30,262 nt of DNA, taken from the IMG/VR virus record IMGVR_UViG_3300021197_001360, positions 1 through 30,262 of that record; one strand, written 5' to 3'. Made by a program: the position numbers and the translations under genes. The notes below the pieces were generated by a model. It searched no databases, was not told where the DNA came from, and saw only the letters and a list, made by a program, of their open reading frames with translations. Below, in pieces: positions 12,245-21,200 of the stretch. How positions within the stretch are numbered: the first letter of the stretch is position 1; each line of letters starts with the position of its first letter. The stretch is from a virus.

Positions 12245-15200
12245 TTAATCCTTCAGTTTGAAGTAGCGTGGTTCTTTATCACGCGCTTCAAACAGAGGGG
12301 CTATCCTATCTGAGTGTCCTCTTTCGATTATGTTCTGCATGAATCCTTTGTTCGGAGTCAGTCGGTCCATCACGCCTTGAATGATCATGGCAGACTTATC
12401 TTTACCGAACCCGAACTGGCGCATCGTAGCGACCTGTTTAGGTGCAGATATGCCGAGGCTTTCAAAGCCCCGTCCAACTCGATAGAGTTCTCTGTTGAGC
12501 TTCTTACGGCCTTCGTATTCCTCGTTATAGACATCCATGACATCGTCATCTGACATCGGCTTGTCGCTGTATAGAATAAACTTCTTGTCGTTCACCAACC
12601 GGATTCTACTCTGGTGTTCTCTAAGGAACCTACGGTATTGCTTCTCGACATCTACAGAGTGGAATCTTACAGGATAAGCTCCCTCAACAAATTCCCCTAT
12701 TGGAGAGTCCGTGAACTTATTGTAATCTCCACCGGAGGCTTCGTAAGCATCTACAGCATCCGTCAGGATACGTGGTGAGTAAGCAGTTTTCAGAGTGTAT
12801 AATAAACCCTTTCCTACAGACGATCCGAAGCCATCCACTTCGGGAATCCATATTGGTTTTCCGGTGGTGGAGTTCTCGTTGTTCATTGTATCATTGACTG
12901 CGCCAGCGAGGATCTGCTCATCAAGGTATTGATCGAAGATCGCTCCCTTCACAAAAGCTCCCACAGCACCGCTGAAGTTACCGCGTGATAGTGATTCAAA
13001 CGCGCGAGCGAATGGATCAGTGACGAGCGAGAATGGATTGAGGTATGTCAGGTCTACAGAAGTTAGGTCTTTGCCTTTGCCCCAGTAGTAGAAGCTATGC
13101 CCTCGCAAATAGCTTGGCATAGACTTGCGAAGGGCTTCGTCCTCTTCATCGCCGATACCAGATAGAGCAGCTAATGCGGCTGGAACCGCTAAGGATACCC
13201 CACCTAATACGGTGTAGAGACCGCGAAGTCTCTGCTTACCTCTTCTGACGATGTCTGGATTATCACTGGCCTTTTCTTCTTTAGCTAATTTGTAGGTGTT
13301 ATAAACAATCCTTGGAACCTCAGCCTTGAATCGGATGAATGGAGCGAACAACATTCCGTAGCTCGATTTACTCAACGCGCGCACGAGAGGGGGAGCCTGA
13401 CTCAGAGATTGGGCAGTCCTCTTGACGTTACTCGCAGCTAATCGTTTGAGTTCATTGTCTCCCATCTTACCAACTTTGGTGTTGGGGTGGTTAGCCTTAG
13501 CTTTACGAAGAACACTAAGCTCATGCTCATAGTAAGCTATCTTGTAAGCACCGTCTACCGAAGCGGACAAGCCAGTGAGCTTCTTTTCAGTTGCTGCAAT
13601 AAAGCTCTTACCTTTACCGACAACAGGAGCTTCATCTAGAATTTCATTAAGCCTAGAAGCAAAGTCTTTCTTACCTTCGCCTGAGTCTAGAAGCTCTTTA
13701 ATCATCCCTGCGCGTAGCTCGTCGCCGAAGACTCCGAGTGTAACGTATTCAGAAAGAACAGCATTTAGCTCGTCTGGATTATTCCACTGTTGCGTGGAGA
13801 ACTTTAGTGTATCTACTAATGTAGACCCCATCTTGTGTAATGGCATCCCATTAGCTGGCCCGAAGAACAAGATGTTACCTAAGATGTTTCGGAAGTAGAA
13901 ACCTACTGAGCCTAATGTTTTAAGCAACATAGACTTACCTGTAAGATTCTGAAGAGCCGAAGCAGTCTTAGACACTGCCTGTTCAGCAGTAGAGCTACCG
14001 GAGTTAGCGAAGCTAGGATTGATGATGTCTGCCAGATCATCAACTAAAGATTTCTCAGCATATACATTCGCGAACGGATCATTTCTATTCGCGTTAGACT
14101 TCATTTGAATGAAGTCAGGATACTTGCTAGGATCAGCAGCGTATGTTTTAGCATCCACTATGAATCCTTGGTCTTTACCTACCTTAACGATGTTGCTTCT
14201 AAACACTTGTTCAGCCGCTATCGTAGATACTGTAGCGTAAGTTCGTGCGATCAAATCAGTGCCTGTTTCGGCTCCATACTCTCCGAGAATTTCTCGTAGT
14301 TCTGGAGGTAAGTCTTTTCTCTTAGAGAAGTTCTTTGCGATCTTAGAATATCTATTGGTCGTTGTAGGAGTCCCTGACAGGATGCCTTCATACCGTTGGA
14401 TGAAAGCGTCTAAAGCTCTTTCTCCGTGAGTGCTACCAGTTCCTGCTTTCGCATGAGCTTTCCTAAGAGCAGCGTCTGCCGCATCGTCTGCTTCCGCATC
14501 CGACTTATTATCAGCTTTAGCAGCAGCGTAGGCTTTGTCCTTAACGTCTCCGTCGAAGAACACCATCGCAGCAGCTCGGGCCTTTGCGTATGTCGGATCT
14601 TCCCTGACTTTCTGAGCGTGTGTAGGGTCATTGAACATACGATAGCTTCTAGTAATGTAGAAGCCTCCTGTCTGATCAATGCGGACGCGAAGCTCATTAG
14701 ATATACCCGCTCCTTTAATCTTCTCCTGTATAGGTTGGATTAACTGAGTCCTCATCGAAGTTATCAAAGCCGCGAGTTTTGGAGACATCTGAGCGAGGTC
14801 GCTCAAAGCTTGAGAAGTCTCTAGGTTCCGAGCGTCGATTGCAGTTCTTTCTTTAAGATCAATCTCATCGTCGTGAGTTTGTTTAGACGCCGCTTTCTGA
14901 GTTTTCTTTTCTGCGCTAGTAAGTGTGTCGTCTGCTTCGATCACTTTAACTCGCGCCCTATGCTCGTTCTCTTTAGCGACATAAAATGTATTGCTGACAA
15001 GAGAGTTTTCATTATAGCCCTGTGCAGCAGCGATAGTGTCTAGAGTGGATTTATCCAAGATGATACCGTCCTCTTCGACGACATCATTAAATTTCTTGTG
15101 GAACGATTTAAGAATATGGATTCCACCTCTCTTAAACTCATCTCTCTGATCCAGCATAGATCTGATCGGTGATCCGAGATCTCCTTGGAAGATACGAGAT

Positions 15201-18200
15201 ATCATTCCTTCAGGTGACTTGTAAGTTTTATATTCAAACTGAGGGATCTCAAGGAGTTCGGGTATCATCGAGAAGTCATACTTATCTCCAGAAGAAACAG
15301 GATTGGGGTTACGACTAGAAGCAAACAGTGGGAAGTCTAAGCCAATCTCGCCGTCCTTATCCATAACAAGGTCATTATACTTGTCTTTAATTAACTGGAG
15401 ATCTTCTGGTGCGGAATCCTTTACTTCAGCACGGTAGTCTGTGATGGCCTCAGCAATCTTCTCGTTGGTCTTCTTTTGTAGAAGGAGTTTACCAGTATAG
15501 CCTTTGAAGTAAGCTTTCAAGGAAGGGCTTCCGTCAGTTAAATCAAAGACGTAATTAGCTTCCGTACCAGAACCCTCCCAGTTTCTCTTTGCGGACTTGT
15601 TTTCGGCAACCGTGCCGCCGTTCACAGCTTTGAAAAGATCAAACTCACCTTCTGGTTGAGTGCTTAGAAGATCTTTTGCCCTACGAGAAGACTCTTTATA
15701 GTAATCTGTAAGAAGGTTTTTGGCGTAGTTAACAACCTTTTGTTTGTCTACATCACTAAGTTGATTTAAGTAGGCCGCTTTCGCGTCTTCAGAAACGTCT
15801 TGTGGCTCAGAAGGACCAACACCAAACTCCTCTCTCAAGAAAGTAGCCTCAAGATCAGCCTCAAGATCAGCTTCTCCCAAAGCCTCTCTTAATTGCATAT
15901 CCCGTATTTGATCTACATCTTTAGTAGCTGGTTCTTGTAATATATCTAAAATCTCACCCCCATACCTAGGATTTGATACTTTAGAAGGGGTATCAGATGT
16001 AATAACATTTCCCAAATGTTTTATAATCGTTTCCTTCTCAAAAAATTCAGGTTCAAAAGCAGTCTTCATCCACGTAGAGTAACCCACCATACTCTGAGAG
16101 TAATCAGGTAACATCTTGCTAAGAGCAGCTTGTGCATCAACTCCATACTCAGCACCTACAAAATTTAATATCTGAGTCTTGGCTTTCTTTAGGATAACGC
16201 TTTGATAATCCCCACCCCCTATAGTTGTGAGTTGTTTAATCCCGTTCACATCCGCATCAGCAATAACTGCTAACATAAACTCTGCTGAGAACGACTTGCT
16301 CTTACTGTTCTCAACAGGAGTAACCATTAAGTCGATGTGAAGCTCGCCGTCTTCCAACAAAGTTACATCAACAGATGACAGTAGGATTTCTTTCTTTGTC
16401 TTATCGTCTATCCTTTGAGGATCAGTCACCTTGATCTTCATCTTTTCATCAGGCAAAAGATCTACTGAGATTCTCTGTCTGTCGGTAGATAAATTCTCAA
16501 TCGATTGCTTTATGCCTTTGTGGTCCATGCCCGTAATCGGGTTCGGGTTTTGGACTTCAACTGGCTCTGCATCATCATCTTCGACATCAACTATTGTCCT
16601 CCCATCGATAACTGCTAGTCGGGCCTTTCTCATTATCCGGTTGATAGAATCAACAGGCAAAGAGGAAGCCGCTAAAGTTATAGCCTGATCTACTGCTACA
16701 CCGTAGTCTTGAGCTTCGCCTAAGACATCAACCTCCATGAAGCGTTTGAACTCAGCCATCGTGGCTTCGGGGTTATCTGTATTGAACGGCGTGTCAGAAG
16801 TGACTGTGTTAAAGCCAGCGTTAATCAATAAGATCTCTCCGTGAATCTTACGAAGCATAGAGTCTAACGCCCCTGATCCCCCCTTCATCTCCCGCATAGC
16901 TGAGAGCCTGCTGAAGATACCTTTGAAGTATCTCGCAATCATCTGAAGAAGCGATGGATCGGATGACCAGAAATCTACGTCTTCTTCAGTAGTGAATCCG
17001 CGAGTCACTTTTTGTAAGTGCATGCGGAGCTTCTCTTCAGCTAATTGTCTTTTAAGAACTCGTATAGCGTTCTCTTGTTCGGGCGTAAGGTTCTCTTCAA
17101 CCGAAGATTCTAAGAGGGCAATCTTAGCCGCTTTCTCAGCAGGGTTTAAGTAATAGGTTCCCGCAATTTCTTTAAAGTTGTCGAGACTTAGTCGGTCGAT
17201 GTAGTTGTTAATCTCACGAGAAGTAAGTGAATTCCAAGAAGCAACGTGGGCTACTTCTTCACTGACAATACTCTCCACATACACACGCGCACCGATCTGG
17301 TCCATGTCTGCCACATTGGCCATGATGACGGAAGGATTAATGAAGATCCTATTAGCGATTGCATATGCTGGGGATGGTGTGCCTACATCCATACCCACTT
17401 CCATACCGTAAGGCATCCGGCTTTTAAGGTGGAGGATGAGAGCCTCCATCTCTCTTTGGTCACTCTTAGGGTCTTTGGTGTCCTGCCTGTAATCAGATAT
17501 TACAGAAGCAAAGTTCGCGTCTTGAGGATCGACTGGTCTCTGCGCCGTCGCCAATACAGGAGCTTCTACAGTGCCAAGGAATTCATACATCTTCGCATTC
17601 TCAGAAGCTGCTCTCATAGCTTCGTCTGCTACCTTCGCACCTACCTGAGAGATCGGGACTGGCTGTGTCCGCGCTACTGACTTACTCAAAGCAATGACAT
17701 CTTTTAGAGCCGCAGTGTATGTAGCAGCTTCCGACTTAGAGACCTTTCGGAACATCGATACCAGAGCCTCTAGAATTCTAGTGAAGAATCCTCGCTGTGC
17801 TTTAGGTGGGTCGAGATCTTTGATCAATGACTGTAGCTCAGGAGACAGGAGGAACTTAGCTAAGAACTCATCGAAGTTCTCAAAAGCGTCTTCCATGTAA
17901 GGATTAGGGTTTCCTTTGCGATACTCCCTTTCCGCTAGCTTGAACAATCCTTCCAGTCGCGTGCGTGCTGATCTTTGATTCGGGCTAAGGTTCTCAAGGG
18001 GTAAATTAGCTATGTTGTTTAAGAAGGCGTGAACATACTCTTCAAGAAGAGCATTCTCTAAACCGAGTCCGTTGCCCGTCTTTGTGTTGATCAACACACT
18101 GTGGCTACCGTCAGTCAAACGGGAATACTTACCTGCAAAATCAGCCTCTATCTGAGCGATCTCAAAACTTACCTGCCTGATGAAGTTTACATCCTCAAGT

Positions 18201-21200
18201 AAAAGATCCGCTACCAATCTATGTGATTCGCTGTCGCTAGTCTTAGCTATAGTTTGAATAGCTTTGACAACCGACTCAGGGTTCTGTGACTCTAGTCCTA
18301 GACGTTCAATCTCTTGAAGGTTTTCAGCTTCGTAGATTGCTTTCTGCTGACCGGATACGTGTGTCCGAGAGTATAGGGCCAACCTACCTGAGTTGATTGT
18401 CTTAGCGAAGTTAATCGCTTGTTTCTCAGACACGTCCTTACCTAAAGATTCTTTAAGCATAGACCTAAGTCCGGCAATAAACTGAGGGTCGCTGCTATCT
18501 AGATTAGATAAGTAGTTTAAGTAAACAGCCTGCCTAAACGATTCTTGCCCCGCCAACGCACTGTCAGAAAGAAGCTTCTTAAACTTGAGGGCTTGAGATC
18601 CTTCAGCAGACTCGTAGTTAGCAGACCTCAAAAATTCACCCATGACGCTCATTATATCAGAGGTCGTCATCTTTTTGACTTCCGCTATCTGTTTAGCTGA
18701 TGCGTTCGGGACAATGCCGTCGATGAAGAGTTCCTCTAATGACTGGCGTAGTTCTGGCGAATCATTGATTTCTTCTACGCTCAACTGCGATGCCGCTTTA
18801 GCACCTAAAGAAGCTTCACTAAGATCAACATCACGATCAAGTGGGCCAGATCCAGCAAAGGGGTCTTCGACTCTACCCCCATCAAGGTCTGTCATTCCTT
18901 CCGTCCTCATTCCTCCTACGAGAGAGTCACCAAATATTTCTGAATCTAGATTCAGATCAGAGAAGGTAGAAACAACAGAGTTCTGTTGAGCCATTTTCCT
19001 GCTCTTTTCTTGATCAACATACTTCCTAACCTTCTTGCTAAGAACAGAAGGGAATGTCGGCATCGCGTTGTTCTCAAACGAGCGGTTATTTAAAATCTGT
19101 TGGTTTACGAACTCATTAATAATATCTGCGTTGGACGCCCTTTCGTCCACCTTTACAAATCCTTTAAGAGCGGAAGCCAACAACTTCGTATTGACTTTCC
19201 CGTTCTCCACCATGTTGTCGATAGACAGTCTAGTAGCTATCTCTCTAGCAGCGAAGTTCCTAGCTCTCTTATCGGGAACAGCTAAGATATCTCCGGCTGA
19301 GAAGTTATACTTCGTGCTTTTAAGTAGCGTGTCCCTTACAGAGAACAAATTCAAAAGGAATAAGTATTCGTGATACGCCTCGAAAATAGGCGTCACCGCT
19401 CCTGTGTCAGACTTTTCAAGTAAGTCTAATCCGGTTTTCTTAGCCCCGTTTAGGTGGATCTTGACCATCTTGAAATCCTCCCCGCTCCTCGTGACGGCTT
19501 CTGTATAGTCTTTTAACGAATTACGGATGTCCCCAAAAGTAGATAGAGAATCTCCTACAGGAAGAGAGTAACCCCTTTCGTTAACCGGAGTAGCCCCGTG
19601 AGGCATTACCGTATCCTCCATACCTGATACGGTGAAAGGAAGTTTAGTTAAGTCATCGAGTCGGCTCTTGTCTACTTTAGCATTAACAATGCTATTCAAT
19701 GGACTACCTAAATGCTCTACACCTAAACCATCGGCGCGGGGCTTCTCTACGCGAGTGACGTAACCATCTACGACTTTGATCGATGGGTTAATGTCGAACA
19801 CGTTCACGGAATCGGGAACAGGGATTCGGATGTTGTGGGCTAACATCTGAGCCATCAAGACAGGGTCGTTATTGAATACACCATTACCCTCAGTATCTAA
19901 CTTACCTTTGATGGCTTTGCTCGATACTTTCTTTTGTGTGACAGGATCAAAATAAGTAATACGCTGGCCTGTGAAATCTTGTGTCTTCTGTTTAGAATCC
20001 AACTCGATCAACGGCCACTTACTATAGATCCTATTAGCGAGGTGGTCAGAAACTTTTGAAGTATCTTTTCTAGTTAACGGGACTCCGTGCTTCTGAGAAG
20101 AAGTCAACCTAACAGGGTAACCTGCATTCTCTAGTTCTAGAACTGCGTTAGCTTCTTGTAACTCTGAATCTGTAAGCTCTTTGCCTTTTTGGAAGAATGA
20201 AAGGTCAAGAGGGGGTGGAGTAAACGATTTAGACGCTTTAGGATACAGACCAGCTTTGTCACCGGAGAGCGCGGAGTCGGCTGCTGCTTTGACTTCTTCA
20301 GGATCTGCTTCGTTAAGTGCCTTTGTAATGTCGTCTTCAGTTACCTCTTCCGTAATTTCTTCCTGTTGTGCTTTAAGTTCTTTCTGTTGTGCTGGAACAC
20401 TTTCGAGTTCTAAGTAACCCTTTAAAGAATTTCTAATGTCTATTGCGGCTTCCTGCTCTTCTGTAAGATTTCCTTCCTCTGTTACACTATCTGCCTGAGC
20501 CGCTATCTCAATAATCTCTGGTATAGATTTAACCTTTAAAAAATCAGGGTAAATATTTGTAAACTCCTCAGTTAGAAACTGAAGGGACTCTGATTGTCCT
20601 TGTGCAGTTAAACCATTGAACAATGAACCAATGTCAGTTGGCCTATCCGTAACTTCTGGCTGAGTCTCTTGCGTAACTTCCGGTGTAACTTCCGGTGTAA
20701 CTTCCGGTGTAACTTCCGGTGTAACTTCCGGTGTAACTTCCGGTGTAACTTCCGGTGTAACTTCTGGCTGAGTCTTCTGCGTAGCTTCTGGTGCAGGCTT
20801 ATCCGATACTTGAAGCTCGGCCTCCTTAGCACTCAATCTAAAATACCTACCGAGAACGGCAGCGGAAATAGGACTACCTGTATCTTTTAGATTCAACTCT
20901 ACGTCTTTTGCAATCTCGTCGTATAAACGATCTACTTGAGCAAACTTACGTTGCTCGTTCATCTTCAACCTAGAACCAACTTTCTGGACAACAGGCGCAC
21001 CTGCTCCCATAATACCACCGATCATGGCAGCGTGGAATGTCTGCTCCAGCCGCTCTAATAGAGGGGTGTCTTGATCAAGGGCTGCGTCTTCTACGAAGCT
21101 ATTGACGAACTGGTCAAGCCCCTCTTCCATAGCTTCATCAGTAAAGTTCTTACCGACTGAGAACACTCTAGCCATCTTGCCGTTTTTACTCAGCGACCTA

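Noticed and set aside
17246-17680. Plus-strand frame of 144 residues inside the giant gene
   Set aside because: Antisense shadow, rich in His, Arg and Cys, with no promoter or start context.
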